From Kryptolebias marmoratus (Eukaryota > Chordata > Actinopteri > Cyprinodontiformes > Rivulidae): DNA of 64,000 bases. The notes under the pieces are model-generated. The model searched no databases, had not been told where the DNA came from, and saw only the letters and a program-made list of their open reading frames with translations. The position numbers were made by a program, and so were the translations under genes. The stretch covers positions 22,384,716-22,448,715 of the forward strand of contig NC_051432.1 of the NCBI RefSeq assembly GCF_001649575.2. The letters are read 5' to 3'. Of the stretch, positions 25,726-37,789 are shown one piece after another. Position 1 is the stretch's first letter. Every line of letters begins with the position of its first letter.

Positions 25726-25814
25726 ATGGATGGATGGATGGATGGATGGATGGATGGATGGATGGATGGATGGATGATAGATGGATGGATGGATGGATGG
25801 ATGGATGGATGGAG
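25726..25814 (+). repeat. (GATG)n microsatellite
   Basis: About 21 GATG units with one interruption (GATGATAGATGG near 25775). A short relative, four TGGA units, lies at about 36870-36885. Confidence 0.5.
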
Positions 25815-26039
25815 GTCACTATAACTTATTACAAGATGCATTATATGTATGGTAGGGTAATATCAATATATTGTGGGTGGTCACAGAAAATGTGCAATTC
25901 AAAAATGTGCTAAATAGAAGCTTTGCAGAATATTATCAGGAGTGTGCACATTTATCAATTGTAAACACAAGTCCACTATAACAGCACATAAAATCATTTG
26001 CAAGGCAGATTTTGAAAGTCTTATTTTTATTATTATTAA

Positions 26040-26125
26040 TATGTTTAACCTTTATTGAACCGGGCAAGTCCCATTGAGATCACAGATCTTTTTTTCAAGG
26101 AAAGCCTGGGCCTGAAGGCAGCCCA
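26040..26125 (+). repeat. Dispersed repeat family B, copy 1
   Basis: Contains 'CCTTTATTGAACCGGGCAAG', 'TCCCATTGAGATCACAGATC' and 'GCCTGGGCCTGAAGGCAGC'. The same series appears in reverse complement at 34520-34600, with about 85 percent agreement by eye. A common teleost interspersed repeat phrase; family not named. Confidence 0.5.
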
Positions 26126-26754
26126 ACATGCACGTTTTTAGCCTTTTTTAGATTCTCTTCAAGTGTTTTTGCAGAAACCACTTATGGTATCAGTGAATCA
26201 GCGAGCACTGCATGCACGAGTGCAGACTTTATAAAACCAGCATGTACCAGGCAATTGTTGGGTCAATGCGGTAACGGTGTGGTTCGAGTTTCTTGTAAAA
26301 GTGTGGATTTTTCTACTCCTTTCACACCTACTCACTGTTTGGTCAGATTTAGATAGCGAACTATTGGTTTGTGCTAAACACGCTTTACATTTCGAACCCT
26401 GAAAGTTCTTCTCTGTGATGAAATAAGAGAAACCGAGTTGTGTCGGTTGAGAAACACTGAGTTTGAACGTGTCCATGGTCATGAAAATATAATATGTGGC
26501 CATGTCAAACAGGCTATATTTACATGTTAACTCTGATCTTTATCATTGTTTATCTTAAATCGTTGCTTTCAGCGTGAAACACATGGCCTCTGAAGTTGCA
26601 ACATCTGCACTCTGTATCATATTTGTATCAGCAGCCTGCAGAGCTCCATGAAAGTTTGTTTCCGCATCAAAAAAACTGCTGCTTGACTTTGAGCTCAACT
26701 AAAGTGGAATTACTCCATTGCTATTTCAATTAAAGGCCATCCCTAAAGCAATGA

Positions 26755-26900
26755 ATATCACCCACTGCCTGGCATGCCAAAGTCTTATGCAATTTGTTCA
26801 AGGTCACAGTATGTAAAGGGAATGACTCAGCTACTGCCACACCAAATCTTAGCTCAGTATCTGCAAAATTCACAAAGCTATCACCCTTTTTTGTTTGCAA
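26755..26900 (-). repeat. Dispersed repeat family A, copy 2 (partial)
   Basis: Contains 'CATGCCAAAGTCTTATGCA', 'CTCAGCTACTGCCACACCAA' and 'TCACAAAGCTATCACCCTTT' in the order seen in copy 4 (59640-59950). Confidence 0.5.
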
Positions 26901-28116
26901 AATTAATTAAATTTGATGAGGATTCAGCTAAATACTTGATATAAGTTAGAAAAACTAAAATTTATTTAGAAACTTTCTAATTTTATGAATGCAAACTTGC
27001 AGTCTTCAAAGACTCATTTGCATTTTAGCAATATGTAAGCATAAACTAACTTAATAAAGAAACAATTATGTACAGATCAAGTACCGTGGAACTATTTCAA
27101 ATTGCAGCATTTGTGCAGAACACTTGATAAGATTCAGAGAGATTATTATATTTTTTTTAAACACATTGAAGTTTGTGTTTTTACACTCAGACCAGAGAGT
27201 TTATGTTTGCAAGGTGCGCTGGTGTGCTTGTTTCACCAAGATGCAAAGATGTTTATCAGTGTCTCTCGCAGCAGGAAGTGACCCAAATTATCAAAACCAT
27301 CTGAGGTCAATCTTTCCACTCACTTATGTGTTTCAGTGGTGATTTGGTTACCTGACTCTTTCTACCTGTGTGCATGGTTTCCTGTGCTGTGCTGTGCTGC
27401 TTAGCTCACTTGTTTATCTTTGAGATTTAGTTTTTTATTTGCTTTCTTTTTAGATTAGTTGGATTTTATTTGACAAAAACAGCGCAATAAACGATGCTGC
27501 ATGTTAGAACAATGCCACCTTTCCTCTGTACAGAGGTTGTCTAGCCTAAGGATGTTGAAAACTCAGTCCTTGGTTGGGCTTTTTAAACTAAAGTCATTTT
27601 TCATTTTATATTTCCTGTCAGAATCCCTTACTGTCTGCCAAATCTTTCTTTTTCTACTTGCTTCTTTGTCTTTGTCATAGCACTACTTCTGTAATTTTCT
27701 TTCTTTTTTTCCATTTGAAACAGTGAAACGTTTATGAAACTGTCTTGTGTAAAGTGTGAGAAGAGCTGAGTCAGCAGCTAAGCATCCCCCACCTCCTCCT
27801 CCTTAGTGCATCCTTACTCAACCACATCCTGCTTTTCACACACACACATATTTACACAGACGCACTGCCTGCGGGGCGTTTGACTTGGTTGCATATCTGT
27901 AAACCTGCAGCTGTGTATTGTGGGTCGATTGTGGTTAATCAGTCTACTGAAGGTATCCAAGCTGGTTCCAACCTCAGCACAATACGTGAGAAGAAAATAA
28001 ACATCTTATCTCTCATTCTCAGACTTAACATTTTCAAAAAGCCTTTTCATCGACCTTGTTATGTTGTCGGGAACTGAAGACCACGTCTTTTTTGTTCGTT
28101 TGTTTTACAATAGATT

Positions 28117-28122
28117 TTTATT
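28117..28122 (-). terminator. tnfsf14 poly(A) signal (AATAAA on minus strand)
   Basis: TTTATT on the plus strand, about 190 bases beyond the tnfsf14 stop codon. It is the closest canonical signal. Confidence 0.5.
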
Positions 28123-28312
28123 TAAACAATAAAATACTTAATATAATATCATTTAGACTTGTTCATTCTGAATATCAGATACTTTCAAATGAAAACTTTT
28201 CAGTTTGTACTCACATGTGAAATACATACATTAAATGCAGTCTATATTAGATTATGTATCCTGTATACAAAAAACACAGAATAAACTGGCACAAATATGG
28301 TTCCATACTTGT

Positions 28313-30166
28313 CTACTGTGATATCATAAAGGCTCCCATGAAGTTTTCATTAGACGGTAAAGTTGTGTTCTGTTGATTGCTCAGTGTGACATAAATTTTA
28401 TCCCCTCTCTCCAGGCGGTAAATTCCTGCCAGGAAACTGCTCTTCAGGTCCTCCCCATTTGAGTTGTTCTCACTTGAATGTTTTGAGCGAAAGCAGCGAT
28501 TACTGAAAAAATAAATATAACAAAACAAAATCCACTCAGTGCTGAAGTTGGAAAACAATTAAGCAGATCTATAGCAACAGGAAATAGGACAAAGGAAGTA
28601 AAAACTATTACAAAGACCTACCTTTTTGACTTCATGAGGTCTAAGGGGTTGTCATAAGCCTTGGTTCTCTTCATCATGTTGTGGGAGATAACTTCACAGT
28701 TCTTTGCAGCGTTGAATTCCACTTTAGAGTACAGGTAGTATATACCTTCCTCCTCAATCATCAGCTGACCATCTTCATATTTCATTTTGTAGGTCTCGGA
28801 CTCACTAACCTTTTCCCATTGCACCACATTGTTCACCCAATTTGCTGAGTTTCTGGAACCTGCAGTAAAGATTTAGTAAAAAGTCAAAAATTTGGACATT
28901 AAAAACAAGGATATGGCAGAGTAAACTTTACCTACTGATTTTATTGACAGGTTTAAGATTTGAGTGTTTGCAAGAACTCCTACCCATTAAATGTGCAAAA
29001 GGCTTCCGATGATCATTCGGCCACAACTGGGAAATCTCATTGGACTCTGTTCATGACAAAAAAGTCAGATCTGTTAGTTTATCAACAAATAAACCAACCA
29101 AAATAACGCATCAGCAATCACCTATTTTATGTTTTTTTTGCAGAAGACCCACTTATCTGAAACTCACTAACAGGTGAAAATGAAGAGTAACTAACTCCTA
29201 CCTTTATGTCCTATTTGGCGTGAAATGGTGCCAACCTGAAATAAGAAAAACAACGAGTTAAAAGTCAAATATTCAGCAATGGCAAAGTTGACTCAAAATT
29301 TGATTACTGATCATGGATAATTACCTGCTGTCCAGAGGAAGTGGATGAGTTATGGCACAGAGACATAAGAGAAAGTGCCTAAAAGAAAAAAAGAAGACGT
29401 AAAAAAAATTAAAATCATCGAAGTGAATAAAATTGTTATTGAAAGGTGGATGTTTGAAGATGCATGTAAAAACAGAAAGCCTCTTGCAATAGCCTGTAAC
29501 CAATGGAGCTGTTTGTACATGTTAGGTGTAGAAATGGGACTTTTAGTTGGGAAACAACAACGACTGGTTCAGACTTTTTGCTTTAAGCTTCTAAGTTTCA
29601 ACAAACCGGTCTGTCTTTTTTTTTTTTTTTCTTAAACTGTGGTGCAGAAAGCACGAGGCAGGTTTGTAACAAACAGCATGATGAAACTAAAAGTAAAGTC
29701 AGAGCAATCTGTTGGCACTTAGGAGAGCAAGAATAAGGAAGTACAACTACAGATAGCAGTCACTTGACACATTAGTAAATGATGACCAATGAAGAAACTT
29801 CTGTAACAGTGTGTCTTGGTATGACGTAGGAGTCTATATGGGAATTACTGAGCAAAGGAATTTCCAGTCACCCCAAGCCCAACAGAGTCTTCTTTCACTC
29901 TAGCAGACACACACACACACACACACGAGCACACACACCCAATTAGGCATCATCCTTACCTCGGCTTTTTGGTAAACTTTGTAGATTAAATATCCCTCAA
30001 TCACGAGTCCCAGCATGCACAATCCCAGCAGCAGGAGAAGAATCTTCATCCCCTCTTGGGTCCACTTTGATTTCTTGCCACTGGGCATTGGGATGTAGCT
30101 GGCCTGGCTGTCCACCACAAACACCTGCGGTGGGGGACCTGTACCTCTCTCTGACATCTCACTCAT
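28313..30166 (-). CDS. tnfsf14: TNFSF14 (LIGHT) ligand, complete
   Basis: Type II membrane TNF-family cytokine; in mammals it binds HVEM and the lymphotoxin-beta receptor and costimulates T cells. Six exons: 29960-30166, 29325-29378, 29202-29235, 28984-29046, 28622-28859, 28313-28502. All junctions are GT-AG and in frame, giving 261 residues. The cytoplasmic tail PPPQVFVVDSQ matches the start of mammalian LIGHT (PSVFVVDGQ). Anchor helix about residues 40-64 (MKILLLLLGLCMLGLVIEGY). The TNF domain begins at KPFAHLMG and has GIYYLYSKVEF, the family's aromatic strand, a Cys pair (NCEV and NRCF) in the places of LIGHT's disulphide, and the end FMGAFMIS (LIGHT ends YFGAFMV). The stalk is split over three small exons, so isoforms without stalk segments are possible. 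Next to another TNF ligand, as in the mammalian cluster. Identification is strong. Confidence 0.5.
29906..29931 (+). repeat. (CA)n microsatellite beside tnfsf14 exon 1
   Basis: ACACAC run in tnfsf14 intron 1, about 30 bases from the exon 1 donor. On the transcript strand it is a (GU)n tract just inside the intron, a position where CELF/TDP-43-type binding can affect splicing (inference). Confidence 0.5.
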
Positions 30167-31729
30167 TCACAATCCACCAGAGATGTAAGGACTAATGGTC
30201 GAATGTGAAGCAGAAAATGAGGTCCTGAAAAAAAAATATATGTGGTTAAGTAAAGTGAACAAACAGGGAGGGAAAAAAAGAAAGATGAGAGATAAAGGAG
30301 ATAAGAACAGAGTGGCAGAGCATCAAAACACACGCAGTGCCAAAAATGTAGTTTGCCTTGCTTACAGCAGCTACATGCGATGCAATCCAGTTCTGAGAAA
30401 CAAAGTGGTTTCTACATATCCTATTTCAACAAGAAGGGCTGCAGGCGTTTTACTGAATCAAAAAGACGTGTATACATCTTTTTCACTTTGTTCTCGAGGC
30501 TGTTCGGGGAAAATTACCTTGGATTTGAAATGTTCCTCCACGTTTCAGTCAACCAGTCAGCAGCACAGGGTGGTTGTCTCTCAGTCCTCTGAAGCTCGGT
30601 TGTAATCCTGACCGGCACGTGCACTCCTAACACATTTTCAGGCTTCGCAATTAAACAAATCTCTTCCACCTTCAGTGTTTGTTTTTGCTCAGTGTTTTAT
30701 CTTCTGACTAAGCTAAGTCCTCTAAGAGTACACATTTGAGTCCTCCCACATGACTCGTAGTCGCTTGCCTGCTGTCAAGTGTCACTTGTATTGCTTTTAA
30801 AGCAAGCTATTGTGAAGAGGAAATGAAGATAACATGGGGAAGAAGTATACAGAGAGAGTGAGTGGTTTATGTGTGTGTGTGTGTGTTCATGTCTGAGGGA
30901 CACTCCCTACTGAAGTTATCAACCAACAGCTGACACTTCCTTTTCTGTATTTTCTCCCTTCTTTTCTATGAAGTTTTTAGTACACTTTCGCTTTATTTTC
31001 TCCTTTTCTTTTGTGCCTGTAGGCGTACTGTTGTCTCTGTATCAGTTTCTGAGAAACCTGCAGTCTCATTTTTCTAACAGAGGTAACACATTTGACCTAT
31101 TTCGATGCTGCTAGACCTCACGGTAAACTCAACACAGAGATTCATGCTCCTAAATTGACATCCGTTGTTTTGACCGCTACGTTGAGCTGTTACCACAGCC
31201 CCGCAGCACCACCCTCAGCAGGGCTCACCTGTTTTACCACTCGTTTCAGACTGTCAGGCAAAACGCTTTCTTACATACGGTACATCTGTAAACACACCTT
31301 AGGTGAGGCGTTTCGCTGTTTACTTTGTCCTGGTGGTTCTCTGAGCAGCAACAACTTGCAGTGATTGAACACATATTACAGACAACTGGCAACGGTGATT
31401 TTCATTTTAAATATAATCAGTATTTCTTGAGTGAATGGATATTGCCCACTGGCTTTCATGCTGAAGTTTTAAACAAAGCTCTTATGCCAGGACTATTCAA
31501 CTAACTTGCTCACAGTTACTGAGAGCCAACAGCACAAGAGTCGGACAATTATTGTTATTACATAAATTTAATTTACAATTTAAAATCTAGTTGTATTTTA
31601 AACTAACTCATTAAAAAGTGGACTGAGCTGAATAGGTCTATCAGGTATTTGAGTGTTTCTCTTACAGATTTATGTAGGGTATTTTGTTTTGTCATTTAAC
31701 TCATCAGTGAGCCAGGGTAAGCTCACCCG

Positions 31730-32040
31730 TTGGTCCCCGGGCCACCAGTTGAGAAGCCCAATCTTATGCAGTGTGGTAATGCTCAAAGTATGTGTTGGTA
31801 AAGACCCTCAGCTACAACTGAATCAAATCTTAGACCAGCATCAGTGAAAAAGACTGAGTAATAGCCAATTTTTGTGATTTTTAATGCTGATAACATATGG
31901 TGGCCAGTTTACAATGAGCTGACTCAAGAAAAGTTAATGAGGTGCATCCAGTGATTGCTTTCTGAGAATTTTATCAAACTGTAATCACTGGTTCATTTAA
32001 TATTTTGCTAACAGACAGATAAACACACACAGATAATTAC
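31730..32040 (-). repeat. Dispersed repeat family A, copy 3
   Basis: Shares 'CCTCAGCTACAACTGAATCA', 'AATGAGGTGCATCCAGTGAT' and 'TATTTTGCTAACAGACAGAT' with copy 4. Ends in the CACACA-rich tail typical of this family. Confidence 0.5.
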
Positions 32041-33230
32041 ATAATGAGCCGTCTTTTGTGGTGTTAGGCAATATTTTTTTAAATACATTTATAGTCAATG
32101 CTTTGTTCAGTTTTATTAGTGATTCATCATATTTACTACATTACTTATGATGTGTCATCAGGATGTTTTCGCTTTAAGCATACTGTAGGTGTAGACAGTC
32201 ACTTCTCTAATTTCATAAGGGGCTTTTTGGATTTTGATGCACATTTTTTCTCATTCCCAACCAATTAAAAGCCAAATGAAATGTGCCAATATTAAAAGTA
32301 AAAAGAGAAGTCTTTTTTACCCCGTTTACACTTTGGGGTTTGTTTCTGTAAAGCTGTGAGAAACCCGTGTGCTTCTTTTTTTCTGCCTGTCGTAGGAGGG
32401 GGCAGTTTGACATGACGCTCTCCATATGGTGAGGCGACACCATTCACTCTGACTTACTTACAGCCCACACACTGTAAATTCCTACATCACACACAGGCAC
32501 GGTGCATGAACATTGTGTTCAGCGCAGATAAAAGATTCAGGGAGGACTGAAGGAAGTCTACAGTTGTGTGGGTTAGAGTTGCTTCTGAGGTTGCGGCTTG
32601 TTGAATGCAGCGTTAGTAAGAACTCGCATGACCCAGAGCTACAAGTTCCCATGCGAGTCTCAGAGATCAACATTTCTTTATAAACAATAAAACAGAAATA
32701 GATATGAAAGTGTTGCTGCTATTTGGCAGTGAGGTTGCATTTTGTAGCCCATTTCGTTTAGCCAAAAATAAAAATAAAATAAAAAACTAACAATCTTTGA
32801 GAAAATTTAAAAGATTGAAAGTTGTGATGTGAAGTCAGTGGCCAAAAAAGTGGTTTCCGTAGTCAGAAAGCGGACTTTTGCCTTTTTAGATGTAAATGGT
32901 CGCCACTTCCTTATTTTTTCCTGTTAGATTTTATTTGTTGAGTCAAACATTGAGTCAATTCCCTGAATAAATTTAAGAGATGAGGAAGCAGATAATCAAA
33001 TCTTAAGAATGAGTAAGACATCAATGGTCTTAAATGTAAGCTCAAACCTGAGCTTACACGTTTCAGTCCAGGGTGTGGATTTATATGACCCTGAACACCC
33101 ATATGAATAAAAATATGAATCGGAATATAATAAAACCAATAACAGATACACTTTCGTTAAAGAAACAAAACTTACAAAGGTCATTGAAATAACTTGAAAT
33201 TAACAGAAGTTTGAAAAATGTAAAAATGAT

Positions 33231-34358
<1,128 letters not shown>

Positions 34359-34519
34359 GATTTCCATTAGCTGATTTTTAGTCATTTTTTTCCTTTTATT
34401 GCTTTTGTCAGTTTCAAGTTGTTTCAGTGACTTTTGAGGGATTTTTGTTCTTTAAAGGGTTAAAACAAACTTGTCTGCGCCTGTGCAGTAAACTCTAAAG
34501 TCTAATAACATGTGTGTTA

Positions 34520-34600
34520 CGCTGCCTTCAGGCCCAGGCCTTCATTTAAAAAAGAGATCTGTGATCTCAGTGGGATGTGCATGGTTAATAAAGGATAATA
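34520..34600 (-). repeat. Dispersed repeat family B, copy 2
   Basis: Reverse complement of copy 1 (26040-26125): 'GCCTTCAGGCCCAGGCCTTC', 'GAGATCTGTGATCTCAGTGG' and 'ATTAATAAAGGATAATAAGA'-like sequence. Confidence 0.5.
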
Positions 34601-36944
34601 AGAAATGCACACAGGCAGTGTAGACTCCTACCTGAATATAGATATAAAATATGCTGTATATTTTGAACAGACAATATATAAAATTGCAATAATGATCTAA
34701 TGTTAATAGGCCCTGTTTTTGTGTTTTAACCGCTAGTGAAATGTTGCGCACATATACAATAACAGCGCTGGATTTTATACCAGAATTATTTTGATTAATA
34801 AACTCAGTTTATTTTTCTAGGAACATCTAAATTATGAATTTGAATTTAGTGGTTTTGTTTACATAGACAAGAGCTTCATTGTAGTCCTTGCAATTTAAGG
34901 CGGAATCCTATTTCCTAACTCCTCAGCTACTGTAAAATAACCTTTAGGCTAATTGTGGCACATTTACAATATTATTTATCATTATGCACTGTCCCTGACA
35001 AATAAACTGAAAATCTAAATTAAAATTTGTATTACCTCCACCTCTAGTGATGCCCCTGGGAACTGGTTAAAGGTCATGATAAAGTAATACAAACCAAATA
35101 TGCTCAAAGCATCTGGTATGACATATATCTAAGTAGGAAGTATGCACACATTGATATGTGTAGTTTTTACACTGGTGGCATTTTAGTAAAAACAAATGTC
35201 TGCAAACAGGTAATAGCAACAGCTCAGGATCAGTTCCTTTTCTGGGGCAAAAATGGGGTGAACTGGGGGTTTTCCGTTTATTTTTCATGTGTAACAAAAA
35301 ACAACACACCAAAGGACAGGGAAAGTCCCTAAGAGCATAGCATGATGTTTGAAAAAGTGAACAGTTTTTACTACAGTTTACAGGTTAGCTGCAACAAACA
35401 ATTCACTATAATAACAGTATTTTTGATGATTGTGCATCCAAAAAAAAAATTAAGCAAAAAAATACATAAATTCAGGTTTTTGCAAAGGATGGGGGAGGGG
35501 TGCTACAAATTATTTATAGACACACTGCAGGTAATTTAATGCAAAACACACTGCTGTGTAAACATAATGAAACAGAAAAATACAAGACAAACTGATTTTC
35601 AAAAATGTTCAACTGTTCAACTGTACCAGTTTTTCATTGCTTCCTTTCAGATCATATACATTACTAGATTATGGTAATCCTGTGATGTGTTGATCACCCT
35701 AAATAAAAACAATAGGGAGTGTCAGTCCTGATAACAGTATTTATTTAGCTGCACATTCAAATGTCATAATATAGATTACCACAAGACATTGGACAAAGTG
35801 TTAGAAATGTCCCACTGGCAAATGTCATTGTGGTTTTGTAATCATAGCTAAACATTATTTACTTCCTCTAATTATAATATGAACATGATTTTAACATATA
35901 CGTCATGACTGATGACAACTGGTTGGACTATCAGATTTACGAAACGGGGAAATTCTCCAACAGACGGGATCCTGAATCAACAAATATAATAATTGTTCAA
36001 GTGTGTTGAATATTCTTCCCCCTTGCCTTTACACTTTAATGTCAAATATGTGCCTGATCCCCTTTAGCCCTCTTAATTCTCCTTTTTATTCTGTTTTTGT
36101 CCCTTCAGTATTTAGAGATGAAAGGAGAGTAAACAAAGTCAAATTAAATCCAGTACATCCAGTCAGTTCTGTAAAGTTGAATTCAGTATACTAGCATTTA
36201 TAAAATTAAAAATATGGAAAGAAAAACAAATTTGTCACTTCGTTTTCATTTTCCATCTTGAGCTTGTCATAAATTCTGACGAGTTTTTCCAACAGAAAAC
36301 ATGGTAAAAGGAAAGTAGGGGAATAACATTCAGTAAATAGTCCATTCTTCCCAACCACTGGCCAGTACCCCCCCCACACACACTTTCACTTTCAATAAAA
36401 TTAATACCTGTTTCTCGTTTTTAAATACAAATGTCCCTAATGTTGACGTTAATTCCCTTAGCTCCCGTTTGTGACATTTGAAGCTTTTATCCACAGTTTT
36501 TTTGCTCTTTGTCAAAATGACAAACAGTGTCTGTTTATTTAGGTCAAATATTTGTTGAGGTTGTGGTAAGCCTAGAAATAACAGACTATAATGAGAGGAA
36601 AGGGTTAACATTTGTGACAAATGGCCTTATATTTCTGTGGTATTCTCATACTTAATGTTAAACAAAGCCTATGGTTTTTAAGTATTTGATGAGGTTTGAG
36701 CAAGTAACAATAAATAAATAATGTGCTTTTAGGATCTAATGTGATCATCAAACAGTGGCTTTAGAAATCAACTTATATTTTCATTAATTTGTTATTGCAT
36801 CATTAGATAAGCAGACATTTTAATTTTGTCATCGAATAACTCGACATGCACAGGCTCCCCCATGACAGTGGATGGATGGATGGATGGTTTAAAACATTGT
36901 TACCATTATTAAACCAGAGGAATTGCTTTTTCTCTAAAAAATAC

Positions 36945-37250
36945 ATTGTGAATGCTGAGTGTTGAATGACCAAGTTGAAATTTGCTGAAAAAAACTATTA
37001 TTGAGTTGTTAATGCTAGCTAAAGCCAAAAGTAGCAAAATGCCAGCTTAACCCTCCTGAAGCCTTTCTAAAGAGAGGCCCTTGTAACTTTGAGTCAAATT
37101 GACCTGAAGGCTAGGGGAGAGTTAAAGTAGCAAAAGGTTTTCTAAAAGCTAAAAGTAGAGAAAAGGCTCACTAAATGCTAAAAGTAGCAACACTCTAACT
37201 AAAAGAAATTAGCATAACAGTAGCTAAGAACTAAAAAATAACATACAAAG
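36945..37250 (+). repeat. Dispersed repeat family C, copy 1 (GCTAAAAGTAGC)
   Basis: Short internal motif GCTAAAAGTAGC(A) recurs at irregular spacing, starting 'GTGAATGCTGAGTGTTGAAT' and continuing 'AGTTGAAATTTGCTGAAAAA'. The same series is found at 57755-58170 in a dnm2 intron, same strand. Confidence 0.5.
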
Positions 37251-37595
37251 ACAAAAATAAAGCAAGTATTGTGAAGCAGATTTCAAAGAGAAACAATGCT
37301 TTTGAAGGAAGTGAAGCGATATCATTGGGTTTCTAGAAAGAAATATTTGTAAATAATATAAAATCTTTATAAAAGTATCATAGTTGAAAAACTAAACATC
37401 AAAGCACCCACATACTGAATGAGCTGAACGTTTTGATATAAAAATGGCCAAAATAGCACAAAGTAAGCAGAAGTTTTTATACTGTAATAAACACACAGAA
37501 AAATTAAATTATTATTAAAATCGAAATATTTCTGGTCTGGGTTTAAGCCCCCAGTGTTTTGAGATCCGAACAACGCCCCTGCGTCAATAAACAAC

Positions 37596-37603
37596 ACTTC
37601 CGG
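37596..37603 (+). promoter_or_regulatory. ETS-type site in tmed1 promoter
   Basis: ACTTCCGG about 190 bases before the tmed1 ATG. ETS/GABP sites are typical of TATA-less housekeeping promoters. Confidence 0.5.
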
Positions 37604-37637
37604 GATGGCTCCGAGTCAAAACCTCAGCCTTGCTGTG

Positions 37638-37674
37638 ATTGGATTAGCCCTGCTACGCTTCCTTCTCTGATTGG
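37638..37674 (-). promoter_or_regulatory. Paired inverted CCAAT boxes (NF-Y) in tmed1 promoter
   Basis: ATTGG at 37638-37642 and ATTGG at 37670-37674 are 32 bases apart, in GATTGGATT and TGATTGGTCC contexts, about 120-150 bases before the ATG. Spacing of about three helical turns is classic for cooperative NF-Y promoters. There is no TATA box. Confidence 0.5.
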
Positions 37675-37789
37675 TCCGCAGCGCTGCCGCCGCTATCCAA
37701 CCAGAACACCGCAAAGTTCTGCTGCGGAAGGCGGATGTGAAGGTGATGGCTGCGCTCAGATAGCCCTGAGTTTGGAAATATTTCTCACC

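Larger units (their letters stand above)
23200..28100. other. Gene-free spacer between the two TNF ligands
   Basis: No convincing exon. AT-rich, with a SINE/LINE tail fragment (about 24700-24775), a long (GATG)n microsatellite (25726-25814), repeat B (26040-26125) and repeat A copy 2 (26755-26900). Open frames here are short and lack splice or family support. Confidence 0.5.

Noticed and set aside
30500..30525. ISRE/kappa-B-like matches upstream of tnfsf14
   Set aside because: GGGGAAAATTACC and an AGTGAAA core are suggestive, but single short matches without conservation data are too weak.
37559..37789. 77-residue extension of TMED1 before the signal peptide
   Set aside because: It would bury the signal peptide; the region is promoter with CCAAT and ETS sites, and the CACCATGG start fits.
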